From Mycobacterium sp. GA-2829 (GTDB lineage: Bacteria; Actinomycetota; Actinomycetes; Mycobacteriales; Mycobacteriaceae): DNA of 64,000 bases. Where the stretch lies: the NCBI RefSeq assembly GCF_001499965.1, contig NZ_LQIT01000014.1, forward strand, positions 50,109 through 114,108, written 5' to 3'. This document shows, piece after piece, positions 8,762 to 16,734 of this stretch; positions within the stretch are counted from its first letter, which is position 1, and every line of letters begins with the position of its first letter. The notes under the pieces were generated by a model. The model ran no database searches. It saw only the letters and a program-made list of their open reading frames with translations, and was not told the origin of the DNA. Position numbers and translations under genes: made by a program.

Positions 8762-9046
8762 GTGACCGTGATGCTTATGACGCCCCGCGTAACCGCCACC
8801 ACCACGCCCTGCGCGTCGGATCCGGACCGGTGGGCCGAGGGCGGGGACGACCCCCAACTGAAAGCGCTGTGCCGGGGCTGCCCCCGGCGGTGGGCGTGCG
8901 CGAAGGACGCGTTGGAAACCCCTGGCGTCGTGGGGATGTGGTCCGGGGTCAACATCCCCGAGGTGGGCCGCGGCCGCACCTTCGCGCTGCGTCAGCTGCG
9001 CTCGTTGGCGGCCCACGGCGGCCATCAGATCCGCGATACGGCCTAG
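8762..9046 (+). CDS. whiB6: WhiB6-like iron-sulfur regulator
   Basis: 94 aa. The four cluster cysteines are C17, C37, C40 and C46 (PCASDPDRW, LCRGCPRRWAC). The following text closely matches M. tuberculosis WhiB6: CPRRWACAKDALE, then GMWSGVNIPEVGRGR and FALRQLRSLA. WhiB6 senses redox state through its Fe-S cluster and controls ESX-1 genes. The GTG start lies behind GAGAGGAG; the frame is open from 8735. It is divergent from the double-HTH gene, copying the espM-whiB6 layout. The symbol means WhiB6-like, as orthology was not tested. Confidence 0.85.
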   Translation: MTVMLMTPRVTATTTPCASDPDRWAEGGDDPQLKALCRGCPRRWACAKDALETPGVVGMWSGVNIPEVGRGRTFALRQLRSLAAHGGHQIRDTA

Positions 9047-9137
9047 CCGCCCGCTCTTCTTTTCTTCGGCCTCGGCGGCGGAGATTGTGTCTTACCGATC
9101 TCCGTCGCCATCGCCGAAGGACCGGCCGTAACAGCCA

Positions 9138-9884
9138 TCAGAGGCATCGCGATCCCGTCACCGGACATCCGGCGCACTCTTCGCCCGCGCTGAGCCGGTC
9201 CCGAACGAAGGCCGCGGTCCCGGGATGGTCGGGATTGAGCCAACGGCCGACCGTCACCACGCTGACCGCCCTCGCGCCCGCCCGGCGCAACGCCAGGGCC
9301 GCGGACTGCGCATTCGATCCGGTCGTCCACACGTCGTCGATGACCAGCACGTGAGAGCCGTCCACCCTGTCCGGGCAGTACACCCGAAACTTCTCCGCTC
9401 GTATCACGCGGTCACAGCGTGCGTCGAGCGTCGGCACCAGCCAATCCTGTTGCACTGCAATACCAGCGGCGTTCGCTGCGAGCGCCACTGGATGCACGCC
9501 GGGCCGACTGGTCAAGGACGGCACGACCACGCGGGCATCGACGGTGACGCCAACGGCGGCGGCGAGGCAGCGTTCATGCGCCGCGAGCGCCTCGGCCAGC
9601 AGCGCGCCTACCACCGCGCTGTGCGTCGCGCGCACCGACCGCACCGGATGGTTCTTGTACTTGGACAAAAGCTCCGCTGACGGCGTCCCGGCAATGGCAT
9701 AGATCAGCGGAACCACAATGCCGGCGAGGCCGGCGAAGCGGCGATCGGTTCGGCAGCGCCAACACCAGCGGTGGCCGTCGACGGGCGCCGTGCAGATCTG
9801 ACACGTCACGCCGCGTCGGCGCACCACCCGGTGGAGCGGTGCGCCGACGGCATCGAGGTTCGGCGCTGTCTGTGGGATGCCCAT
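9138..9884 (-). CDS. ComF-like phosphoribosyltransferase
   Basis: 248 aa. An N-terminal zinc ribbon (CQIC...WCWRC) is followed by a PRTase fold with the PRPP loop VLVIDDVWTTGSNAQSAA near residues 186-203. ComF proteins are linked to DNA uptake, but many actinobacterial copies have no known role. The C-terminus adds a Cys-rich tail (ECAGCPVTGSRC), which may bind a metal. It is convergent with whiB6 and appears to be a single-gene unit. Confidence 0.75.
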   Translation of the reverse strand: MGIPQTAPNLDAVGAPLHRVVRRRGVTCQICTAPVDGHRWCWRCRTDRRFAGLAGIVVPLIYAIAGTPSAELLSKYKNHPVRSVRATHSAVVGALLAEALAAHERCLAAAVGVTVDARVVVPSLTSRPGVHPVALAANAAGIAVQQDWLVPTLDARCDRVIRAEKFRVYCPDRVDGSHVLVIDDVWTTGSNAQSAALALRRAGARAVSVVTVGRWLNPDHPGTAAFVRDRLSAGEECAGCPVTGSRCL

Positions 9885-9977
9885 GCCGAGGCACGGTAGG
9901 AAGACCTCCCGACGTCCCCCGTCGGTTCAGCGCGGCTTATCCACAGCCGGGCGGCGATGCACACCGACGGCGCCGAC

Positions 9978-10313
9978 TCAGCCCGGCGCCTGCGTGCAGT
10001 AAGTTCCGCGCGCGGCACTGACCACCATGGACGCCTGCGCCGGGGTCGCCGCATACTGCGCCGCGAGCGAGTCGACGACCGCGTTGGTCGGCTGGCCGGT
10101 ATAGAGCAGGCGGCACGCCTGCCGCCCAGCCGTGAGGAGCTGGTCGTCGTTACCGGGGAAGGCGCCGCGGGTCGCACTTAGGTATGCGGTGTCCTCGACC
10201 GTCAGCGGGATGGGCCACGCACCGGCGGGAACGATCGCGGTCCCCAGGAGCGCACCAGCGGCGAGGGTTGCCGCGACCACACGAATAGGTCTGCAACCTT
10301 TGAGCTTTGGCAT
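9978..10313 (-). CDS. exported DUF732 protein
   Basis: 111 aa. Signal peptide at residues 1-32 (VVAATLAAGALLGTAIVPAGAWP). The mature part has the DUF732 plan: DTAYLSATR, GRQACRLLYTGQ, and a closing AARGTYCTQ with paired Cys. The function of the family is unknown. A TAGGCT -10 box at 10357-10362 and a leader hairpin lie upstream, and AAGGACTG provides the ribosome site. Confidence 0.75.
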   Translation of the reverse strand: MPKLKGCRPIRVVAATLAAGALLGTAIVPAGAWPIPLTVEDTAYLSATRGAFPGNDDQLLTAGRQACRLLYTGQPTNAVVDSLAAQYAATPAQASMVVSAARGTYCTQAPG

Positions 10314-10341
10314 CGGTCAGTCCTTCTGTGACGCCTCCGAA

Positions 10342-10363
10342 GAGGCTTGTCGTTCGAGCCTAA
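10342..10363 (-). promoter_or_regulatory. promoter and leader hairpin of the DUF732 gene (copy A)
   Basis: Leftward, TTAGGCTCGAAC (TAGGCT -10) is followed by GACAAGCCTCTTCGGAGGC, whose GCCTC-TTCG-GAGGC forms a stem with a UUCG loop in the 5' UTR. A second copy lies at 11634-11655 in the same orientation. Confidence 0.5.
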
Positions 10364-10733
10364 CGCCGGGTGACGGGGGTTCTTTGCACAAGATTTCCGC
10401 ATGACTTTTGCTGTTCCCTCGCGGATAAACGGTGGGATGTGGGCGAGAAACGACGGCGATGCTGTCGGATGCGCGGTGCAGCAATGCACGCTTAGGGTGC
10501 TATTCGATCGAAGCAGTTCGAGCGACTCGTCGTCCTTGACCATTAATCAGGTGCACGACGCGGGGCCATGCATTGAGCGAGGCGTGGGCGCAACGAACAT
10601 GGGTGGCAGCTGCGGCGGTGGACGAGCACCTACCGTCAAAGGTGCGCCTCCAAACATTGCCACCGCCGCGCCGCCGCCATACCCTAATCCCCGTGCTGGC
10701 ATTAAATCGTTCGCGAAGCAACGGTCTGGAGTA

Positions 10734-11531
10734 GTGCCTGTCGAGGGATGGAGCGGGGAGGCCGCCGCCGAGGGAAATGACGCTGACGATAGGCATGAAG
10801 CACCGTCAGCTGAAACCGCCATTTCACCCGATCTAACTGAATCGCGGCTCGCGACACTGGAAGCTCGGATCCAGAGACTGGAGAAGCGCTCTGCAAAGCT
10901 GGTGGCGATCGTCATCTCCGTCATTGCACTTGTGGCGCCCGCCGCATCTGCAGTCGCAGCGTGGATGTCCTGGCGGACTGCTCATAGTTCGTTGGAAGTG
11001 GCAGAAGACTCTGCCGACGTAGCGCGCCGGATGGCGTCAACGTCCGGCGTTATGTTCGACCTCTCTACGAAGGTTCATATTGCTGGCCGATGCGACCGGC
11101 CGGAGAATCCGCTCGTCATCGTGTGGCCCATACAGAATTCCGGCCGATTGCCGGGTCGTATTACGGGTGCAAGATTCGCATTGGTGCACGATCTATCGAA
11201 GTTAGGGATTCGTCCCGACCCTAATGACATATACAACCCAGGCATCGACATACTCCGGCGGCATGCCGACAGAACACTTTTCGTCATCGCGTCTACTGAT
11301 ATGGAAACTCGCGTAGAGGGAAATAACTCGGCCGACCTAAACATGCCGGCTGATTGCGCGAAGATTAACAAGGTAGGGCTCGGAGGAGCGGATGCCGGCA
11401 AGAAGATCGTGGACTCGATCTACCGACGTGAGTTTTGGTGGATAGCCGTCCCGATATACGCCTATACCCCAGACCCCGAGAAAAACTTCGCGTTGGTCGA
11501 GAGTGCGGACTACCAGGTCAGACGTCCGTGA
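10734..11531 (+). CDS. membrane protein with coiled coil, unknown function
   Basis: 265 aa from a GTG behind TCTGGAG. The frame is open from 10401, but the first 110 codons have poor codon use and no ribosome site. A short coiled coil (SRLATLEARIQRLEKRSAKL) leads into a TM helix (AIVISVIALVAPAASAVAAW), then an outer domain of about 190 residues (SSGVMFDLSTK through DYQVRRP). AT content is higher than in its neighbours. Near-identical promoter-leader copies flank it on both sides, which suggests insertion. I do not recognise the family. Confidence 0.55.
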   Translation: MPVEGWSGEAAAEGNDADDRHEAPSAETAISPDLTESRLATLEARIQRLEKRSAKLVAIVISVIALVAPAASAVAAWMSWRTAHSSLEVAEDSADVARRMASTSGVMFDLSTKVHIAGRCDRPENPLVIVWPIQNSGRLPGRITGARFALVHDLSKLGIRPDPNDIYNPGIDILRRHADRTLFVIASTDMETRVEGNNSADLNMPADCAKINKVGLGGADAGKKIVDSIYRREFWWIAVPIYAYTPDPEKNFALVESADYQVRRP

Positions 11532-11633
11532 CATGCGTGCACATGCATGCATTCTTCGCGGAGAATCCCAGCGTCGCGTGCGCCACCTCTCCAACCATGA
11601 GGGAGTTCCCGGCCCTTCTATCCCGCCTCGGAC

Positions 11634-11655
11634 GAGGCTTGTCGTTCGAGCCTAA
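11634..11655 (-). repeat. promoter-leader copy B
   Basis: Identical over 22 nt to 10342-10363 (GAGGCTTGTCGTTCGAGCCT plus AA). The adjoining stem GCCTCGTCCGAGGC differs from copy A by changes that keep the hairpin. No convincing gene follows it leftward before the inserted gene at 11531, so it looks like an orphan promoter. Confidence 0.55.
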
Positions 11656-11723
11656 GGCCAAAGAACAGAGGGCAATTGCACTAATCTTCCGGTGCCGGTC
11701 GCCGTCTCGGTTGAGCCCCGGCG

Positions 11724-12449
11724 CTACTGTGCCCAATCGAATCGCGGGACCACATCGGCGAAATGCTGAAGTTCGGCCTGCAGCCGTCCGGCGAGGCGAT
11801 GGCCCCATTGGTGCCACGACGCGCGGTGCGCCGGGTCCCGCCAGCCGCGCGCCGCATGGAAGTGCTCCTCCCAGTGCGCTGTCCACCGGCGCAACTCCTC
11901 CGCCAACGCCGCCGAGATGCCGAGCGCGTCCGGGGTCAGCGGTCCGTGCTCCCACAGCGGCCATTCGCAGCCGTAGTCCGGGCACAGCCGGATGGTCCGT
12001 CGTAGCCCGGGGTCGGCCTCCGGCGGTTCGGTAGCAGCGATGTGCCGCCGTACCGCGTCGGGATCGACACCGATGGCGGTGAGTAACGCTGCGGCGCCGG
12101 AGGATCGATACTCGAGGACCGTGACGAGCAGATGCTCCGGGCTCACCAGAAGCCCGTGGCTGGTGGCCGCCAGATAGGCGCGCTCGAGCGCGCGCCGGGC
12201 GCGAGCGCTGTAGGACACCCTGCCGTGCACTCCGTCAACGCGTGCCGGCATGGCGGGCGCCGCCGACTGGATCGCGGCGTGGCTGACGCCGAGCTGCCTC
12301 CACACCGACCGTGTCGTGGCGGGGACGTCCTCGCTCAGCAGCGCCATCAGCAGGTGCTCGGTGTGGACAGTCCCGCCGGTTCGGACCGCCGCTTCCGCGA
12401 TCGCGTGCAGCACGACCCGTCGGGCTGCATCGGTATAGCGGTCGAACAC
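11724..12449 (-). CDS. Clp N-domain protein (ClpC2-like)
   Basis: 241 aa from a GTG behind GGAGAGG. Two Clp_N repeats: FDRYTDAARRVVLHAIAEA with TEHLLMALLSED, then YSARARRALERAYLAA with SPEHLLVTVLEY. There is no AAA ATPase domain. Mycobacterial ClpC2 has the same plan and protects against drugs that target the ClpC1 N-domain; a decoy or adaptor role is inferred. The last 75 residues, Trp- and His-rich, are unlike the family. The frame is open to 12926, but that extension crosses a non-coding region. Confidence 0.75.
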   Translation of the reverse strand: MFDRYTDAARRVVLHAIAEAAVRTGGTVHTEHLLMALLSEDVPATTRSVWRQLGVSHAAIQSAAPAMPARVDGVHGRVSYSARARRALERAYLAATSHGLLVSPEHLLVTVLEYRSSGAAALLTAIGVDPDAVRRHIAATEPPEADPGLRRTIRLCPDYGCEWPLWEHGPLTPDALGISAALAEELRRWTAHWEEHFHAARGWRDPAHRASWHQWGHRLAGRLQAELQHFADVVPRFDWAQ

Positions 12450-12697
12450 GGCGTCCTCTCCACGTGAGTGAGATTTGCTCAGAGTAAGCGATGCAGATGT
12501 GCGGAACGCGCGCCGGTTCACGCATTCCGGAGCGAAAATAATTGTCGTAAGCAGAGATATGGAGCTATCCCGTCGGCTAACCGGCATTTGACAACGTGAT
12601 CCGCAATGGTGGAATGGGTAGCTAGACGGCGCCGCCACAGGTCCTGCCGAGGAAAGAAGTGCACAAGGTCCCGCTGGGCGCCCAATACAGTGAGGCC

Positions 12698-13063
12698 ATG
12701 CCCCGGTTCTTGATGGCAGTGACTGCGGTGGTGGCGGCCGTAGCAGCGATCGGCACCGCGCGGCTCGTCCTCGCGAACACGGTGTGGGGCGACCGGACCG
12801 TCCAGCGGTCGTGCGCACCGGAAGCCAGTCCGGTGTCCGGTTTCTGCGCCGAGCGCCACGTCTATCCGGGGATCCCGCTGCTCCGCGACGAGCGGCGCAC
12901 GGTGGAGATCCGACCCGATAAGTCACCCCGGATCTACTCGGTCGCCGATCCGTTCTGGGATGTCCCCACGATCACGTGGCGCGAGGACGGCGTTTCGCTG
13001 GTGTCGGCCAGTGGCTACGCGCTCACCTTTGACGCCCGGCTGCTGCACTCGATCGGCGCGTGA
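12698..13063 (+). CDS. small exported or membrane-anchored protein
   Basis: About 121 aa from MPRFLMAVTAV. The N-terminal hydrophobic stretch (FLMAVTAVVAAVAAIGTARLVL) is a signal peptide or anchor. The outer domain has two Cys (RSCAPE and GFCAER) and no recognised fold. The upstream ATG at 12659 would put 13 residues before the hydrophobic part and lacks support. Confidence 0.55.
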   Translation: MPRFLMAVTAVVAAVAAIGTARLVLANTVWGDRTVQRSCAPEASPVSGFCAERHVYPGIPLLRDERRTVEIRPDKSPRIYSVADPFWDVPTITWREDGVSLVSASGYALTFDARLLHSIGA

Positions 13064-13260
13064 GCGAGGGACACTGGTGACCGCTGCACACACGCTTCCC
13101 CAGTCGCCACGAATACGGTTGCCTCCGAACGCCATCGGGACGTCTCGGCGCGACGGCTCCGATACCGGGCCCGCGACGGCTCGGGAGCCGCGTGACGGAT
13201 GTGAAAGTTGTTGCGGCGTGTCGCCCCGTGAGCACGTCCGCGCTAGGGCATATTCGGTCG

Positions 13261-13360
13261 TGCGCGGATATCCGCGCACACACCCCGCGCGGATATCCGC
13301 GCGTCCGCGGGGTGATTCGACGATGACCGCGGACACCAGTACCCGCGCGGATATCCGCGC
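13261..13360. repeat. three palindromes GCGCGGATATCCGCGC
   Basis: The perfect 16-bp palindrome GCGCGGATATCCGCGC occurs at 13262-13277, 13287-13302 and 13345-13360. The first two extend to 18 bp (TGCGCGGATATCCGCGCA at 13261-13278 and CGCGCGGATATCCGCGCG at 13286-13303). Spacing is 25 and 58 bp. They could be initiator-binding iterons or a rep operator. Confidence 0.8.
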
Positions 13361-13471
13361 AGTCTAGGGCGCCGACCCAGAGAGGAGTTCCCGCAGCGGC
13401 GGTCACCAACCGATCGCCTCCCACTTTCTCCATAACTGAATCTTCGCGAAAGCCCCATACGACGAAACCCC

Positions 13472-13516
13472 CGGTCCGACAGGACCGAGGGTCGTCCAGT
13501 CCGAGCTGCAACTCGG
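13472..13516 (+). promoter_or_regulatory. two hairpins in the rep leader
   Basis: CGGTCC-GACA-GGACCG (13472-13487) and CCGAG-CTGCAA-CTCGG (13501-13516) lie 40-85 nt before the rep start. Such paired hairpins can serve as an attenuator or antisense target that limits initiator synthesis; the function is not shown. Confidence 0.35.
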
Positions 13517-13555
13517 GCCGGGTTGCTTTCGCGCGCCCCACAGGAAGGGATCGTC

Positions 13556-14767
13556 TTGAAAGACGCATTCCACGGTAGCGCACGCCCAAATGCGGGTCTA
13601 GTAAGCGTTCTCCGTGAATCACCCACACTCCTCGTGCGTCCCTACCGCGGGTCCACCCGCAATGCGCCGCGACGAGGGACTGCCCACACCACACCCGTCT
13701 GGATTCGCCGCGCCGGCGGGCACTGCTTTGACCGGCTGCCCCGCATCGTGCTGGACACCGAGGTCGCCTGGGCGGCGGTGCCTTGCTGGAGCGGACGCGC
13801 TCGGCGCTGGGCCCATGAAACGGTGCCGGCTGCGTACCGGCAGCGCTACGACACCCACGTCCGGCCCGCGATGCCGGGCAATCCGGTGAGTCTGAAATCT
13901 GTTGTCGCCGTTGCCGAAGCACGCGCCTCGTTCGCCGACCACCGCACCGGCCGCGACTGCCGACCGACCAATGAGCGCCTGGCCGCGATCACGGGCCTGT
14001 CGGTGCGCACCGTGCAGCGCGCCTCGACGGCGCTGCGCCTGCTCGGCGTGGCCACCGAAGTGCTGCGCGGCAGACAGCGCACCCGGGCAGAGCGGTTCGC
14101 GAGCTGGCGCGTGGGCGACAAAGGCCGCGGTTGGGCCTCGGTATGGGCCCTGCACGACGACCGCACACAACGGCTGTCACCCCATCCCGGAGGGTCTCTT
14201 TTCTCTCAAAAACACTCCCGTAAATCTCTTCTCACCACACGAGCCCAGCGGAAAACCGCTGGTCGCAGCGTCGCTGCGCGCCGCATAAGCCCAGATGAAC
14301 AAGGGCTTGTGCTGGCAAACAGTTGGGTGCGCGACGAGCAAAGCCCGCCGTGGGCGCGTCGGTATCGAACGGGTGCCCCGTGGTCGCATGTGCTGGCAGG
14401 TCCGGCGCGGCACGGGTGGACCGCACGGGACGTGAACCAGCTGCTCACCGATTGGGTCGGGACCGGGCACTGGCTGCCGGAGGCGCCGCACAAGCCGATC
14501 GGACTGCTTGGCGCCATCCTCGCCGCGCACGGCAATCTCGAGGAGCGACCCGCGGCGTTGGAGGAAGCTCGCGAGCGTGAGGAGCGGGACGAACGGCGCC
14601 GGCGTATCGCCGCTCAACTCGCCGAGCGTGAGGCCAACCAGGCTGCGCGGGAACGGGGCCGAGCCGCGCTCAACGGGCCGGGTCGCGATGCCGCTCGGCG
14701 TGCGCTGGCCGAGATCGTCGAGCGGGCCCGGCGCAGGCCGACCGGCGGGCCTGGGGATAAGCCGTGA
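13556..14767 (+). CDS. probable plasmid replication initiator (HTH)
   Basis: 403 aa from a TTG with AGGAAGGG 7 nt ahead; another TTG at 13523 has no ribosome site. A winged-helix-like HTH lies at about residues 120-175 (RPTNERLAAITGLSVRTVQR, then ALRLLGVATEV). The C-terminal half ends in a long charged helix (LEEAREREERDERRRRIAAQ). The layout resembles HTH replication proteins of actinomycete plasmids, and the flanking palindromes, WhiB gene and parA genes fit a plasmid core. I see no polymerase or helicase motif. The replication role is inferred from context. Confidence 0.6.
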   Translation: MKDAFHGSARPNAGLVSVLRESPTLLVRPYRGSTRNAPRRGTAHTTPVWIRRAGGHCFDRLPRIVLDTEVAWAAVPCWSGRARRWAHETVPAAYRQRYDTHVRPAMPGNPVSLKSVVAVAEARASFADHRTGRDCRPTNERLAAITGLSVRTVQRASTALRLLGVATEVLRGRQRTRAERFASWRVGDKGRGWASVWALHDDRTQRLSPHPGGSLFSQKHSRKSLLTTRAQRKTAGRSVAARRISPDEQGLVLANSWVRDEQSPPWARRYRTGAPWSHVLAGPARHGWTARDVNQLLTDWVGTGHWLPEAPHKPIGLLGAILAAHGNLEERPAALEEAREREERDERRRRIAAQLAEREANQAARERGRAALNGPGRDAARRALAEIVERARRRPTGGPGDKP

Positions 14768-15447
14768 CGACCGGTCCTTCCGGGGCCGTGGCCTGTCGAC
14801 GGGACCCGGAGCGATGGTTCGATCGCGACAACCGCACCTACGCACTCGAACGGTGCCTCGCCTGTCCGGTCCGCACCGAGTGCGCCCAGCTCGCCCTACA
14901 GCGCCAGGCGACGTTCGGCATGTGGGCGGGCGTCTGGATCGACGGTCGGCTCGACGACGTCGCCCACTACCTCCGGGCGATCGCCGAGCCGACACCGTCC
15001 GCGGTGGCCGAGGTCGAGGAACCCGCGCCCGCCGCAGACCCCACCCCCCCACCGCGTAACCGTTGCCCCTCCCCCGCCGACGGCGGATCGCCACGCCCGA
15101 AACCCGCTCGGCGCAAACGGCTGTCGTACCGAGCGCTGGTGCTGGCCCGCGCGGACGGGCATTGCGAGATCACGGCCCCGGGCTGTCGGCTGACCGCGGA
15201 CGGCTACGGGTACCGAACACCCGAGGTGCCCGATTCACGAATGATCGACCCCGCATGTGTGTACCTGCGCTGCACCGAATGCGCGCACGCGATCGCGGCC
15301 ATCGACTCCGCGATCGCCCAACGGCTCGGATACCTGGTGCCGTTCTCACCGTGGGTCTCGCAGGCGCCGTTCTTCTGGCGGCAGTCCCGCTGGGTGCAGT
15401 TCGCCTCGGACGGCCGACTGCACGACGTCGCCGAAGCGGTGGCCTGA
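14764..15447 (+). CDS. WhiB domain fused to a C-terminal Cys-rich zinc domain
   Basis: 227 aa. Its ATG overlaps the rep stop (ATGA), so it is coupled to rep. Residues 1-75 are WhiB-like with C11, C31, C34 and C40 and the turn GMWAGVWIDG. A Pro-rich linker follows. The C-terminal 115 residues hold a Cys/His domain (HCEITAPGC, later LRCTECAHAIAAID) that looks like a zinc-binding or HNH-like fold without clear catalytic residues. A control role over rep or plasmid genes is inferred. This two-domain form is unusual compared with 80-130 aa WhiB proteins. Confidence 0.7.
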   Translation: MTTGPSGAVACRRDPERWFDRDNRTYALERCLACPVRTECAQLALQRQATFGMWAGVWIDGRLDDVAHYLRAIAEPTPSAVAEVEEPAPAADPTPPPRNRCPSPADGGSPRPKPARRKRLSYRALVLARADGHCEITAPGCRLTADGYGYRTPEVPDSRMIDPACVYLRCTECAHAIAAIDSAIAQRLGYLVPFSPWVSQAPFFWRQSRWVQFASDGRLHDVAEAVA

Positions 15448-15453
15448 CGGTCC

Positions 15454-15473
15454 CGCTTTACCGCGGTAAAGCG
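15454..15473. repeat. parS-like palindrome, copy 1
   Basis: CGCTTTACCGCGGTAAAGCG is a perfect 20-bp palindrome. Its core CTTTACCGCGGTAAAG recurs at 18722 and 18808, on the other side of the ligase gene. Confidence 0.75.
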
Positions 15474-15521
15474 GCAACGCCATCCCCAGAGTTATCCCCA
15501 GGCGCAGGTGTCCTGCCCGGC

Positions 15522-15899
15522 CTACTTGCTCGCGGTGGTCCGCCGCCGGCGATGTCGCGACAAGGCGTCTTCGAGCAGGTCGGAGGCGAAGTCCTGAACG
15601 GTGAGCAATACGTCGTCGCGCTTGGCCTCCATCCACGCCTCGCGCAGTTCGACGGCGGTGCTGGCGCGTAGCCGAATGGTCCGCTTGGTCTCCTCGGCGC
15701 GGGGCGTCGGCGTGGTGCGCGGCGACAGTTGCCGAACGGATGCTTCGGGTGCCGGTTCGGGTGCCGCGACCTCGGGCGCCGGCTCGGGGGTGATTGCCGC
15801 CGGTTCGGGGGCGGGTGTGCGTTCGACCGGGCGGCGCGTCTGCGCGCCGGCGGTCGAGAGCATGCCCAACACGGCGGCTTGGGTGTCTTTCTTAGGCAT
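15522..15899 (-). CDS. RHH centromere-binding protein candidate
   Basis: 125 aa. Residues 1-70 form a flexible Pro/Ala/Glu tail. Residues 72-118 read as a ribbon-helix-helix: strand KRTIRLRAST, helix AVELREAWMEAKRDD, turn, helix VQDFASDLLEDALSRH. In type Ib partition, small RHH proteins (ParG, omega) bind short direct repeats and stimulate the ParA ATPase through an unstructured tail. Its ATG overlaps the parA stop by 8 nt. The octamer array upstream of parA is its likely target. Confidence 0.7.
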   Translation of the reverse strand: MPKKDTQAAVLGMLSTAGAQTRRPVERTPAPEPAAITPEPAPEVAAPEPAPEASVRQLSPRTTPTPRAEETKRTIRLRASTAVELREAWMEAKRDDVLLTVQDFASDLLEDALSRHRRRRTTASK

Positions 15900-16686
15900 G
15901 GTGTTTCCCCTTGTTCTGTCGGCCTTCGGTCACGAGTGCCATGACTTCCGTGGTGAATTGGGCGTACGCAATGGCCAGGTCGGGGTCGGCCCCCGGGTCT
16001 CCCAGCACGACGAGGTCGCTGACCATCCGCTCGGCGGCGGTGCGCTTGGGGATGTGCGTCGAGAACAGGGGCAGGCCGTCGGCCTGAAGTCCGGCCAGCG
16101 TCTCGCGGCTGATTCGCGTCTGGGTCTCGTACTTGGTGAGCAGGACGCCGAGGAGGTCGGCGTGCAGAACCTTGTGCTGCCGTAGGGCATCGGACCATTC
16201 GAGGAACATGTTGACGCCGCGCCGACCCCACTTGCTCGCGTCGGTGGGCACGATCAACCATTCGGCGGCGTTCAGCGCGGTGATGACCAGCTGGCCCAGG
16301 TTGGGCGAGAGGTCCAGGATGATCGCGTCATAGTCCCGGTAGGCCGGTTCCAGGGCGATCGCCAACTGGTCTTCGCGGCGGTGCATCGACACGAGCTCCT
16401 GGTCGAGCTTGGCGACCGCCAGCGTCGACGGGACCAGGTCGAGGTTGTCGAGACGGGTGCGGCGGATGACCTTGACCAGCGGCACGCCTTCGCGGATGAG
16501 GTCGTAGATGTCGTACTCGACATCGTCATCCGGGTCGAACATCGACGTCGAGTTGCCCTGCGGATCACAGTCGACGAGGAGGGTTCTCCACCCCGCTTGG
16601 GCAAGGCCGGCGGCCAGGTTGACGGCGGTGAAGGACTTCCCTACCCCACCCTTGTGGTTGGCGATCGCGATGACCTCTGCTTTCAC
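15892..16686 (-). CDS. parA: ParA partition ATPase (type Ib-like)
   Basis: 264 aa from a GTG behind AAAGGAG; an ATG at 16794 lies inside the repeat array and is rejected. Deviant Walker A is HKGGVGKSFTAVNLAAG (K12-K17), Walker A' DCDPQGNST, and Walker B AIILDLSPNLGQL. There is no N-terminal DNA-binding domain, as in ParF/SopA-short forms. It pairs with the RHH gene downstream by overlap, and the 640-bp octamer array starts 49 bp before its start codon. It should move plasmid copies apart on the nucleoid. Confidence 0.85.
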   Translation of the reverse strand: MKAEVIAIANHKGGVGKSFTAVNLAAGLAQAGWRTLLVDCDPQGNSTSMFDPDDDVEYDIYDLIREGVPLVKVIRRTRLDNLDLVPSTLAVAKLDQELVSMHRREDQLAIALEPAYRDYDAIILDLSPNLGQLVITALNAAEWLIVPTDASKWGRRGVNMFLEWSDALRQHKVLHADLLGVLLTKYETQTRISRETLAGLQADGLPLFSTHIPKRTAAERMVSDLVVLGDPGADPDLAIAYAQFTTEVMALVTEGRQNKGKHHA

Positions 16687-16734
16687 AGCAGTCACTCCTT
16701 TCACTCGCGTCCTGCGATTACACCAGCAATCGCG

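Larger units (their letters stand above)
13064..13555. other. replication-region leader without genes
   Basis: 492 bp between the small exported protein and rep. It contains three large palindromes and two hairpins, listed separately. Its position just before the initiator makes it the best origin candidate in the window. Confidence 0.4.

Noticed and set aside
10401..10733. N-terminal extension of the membrane gene at 10.7 kb
   Set aside because: Codon use is poor and no ribosome site is found; the GTG at 10734 has TCTGGAG.
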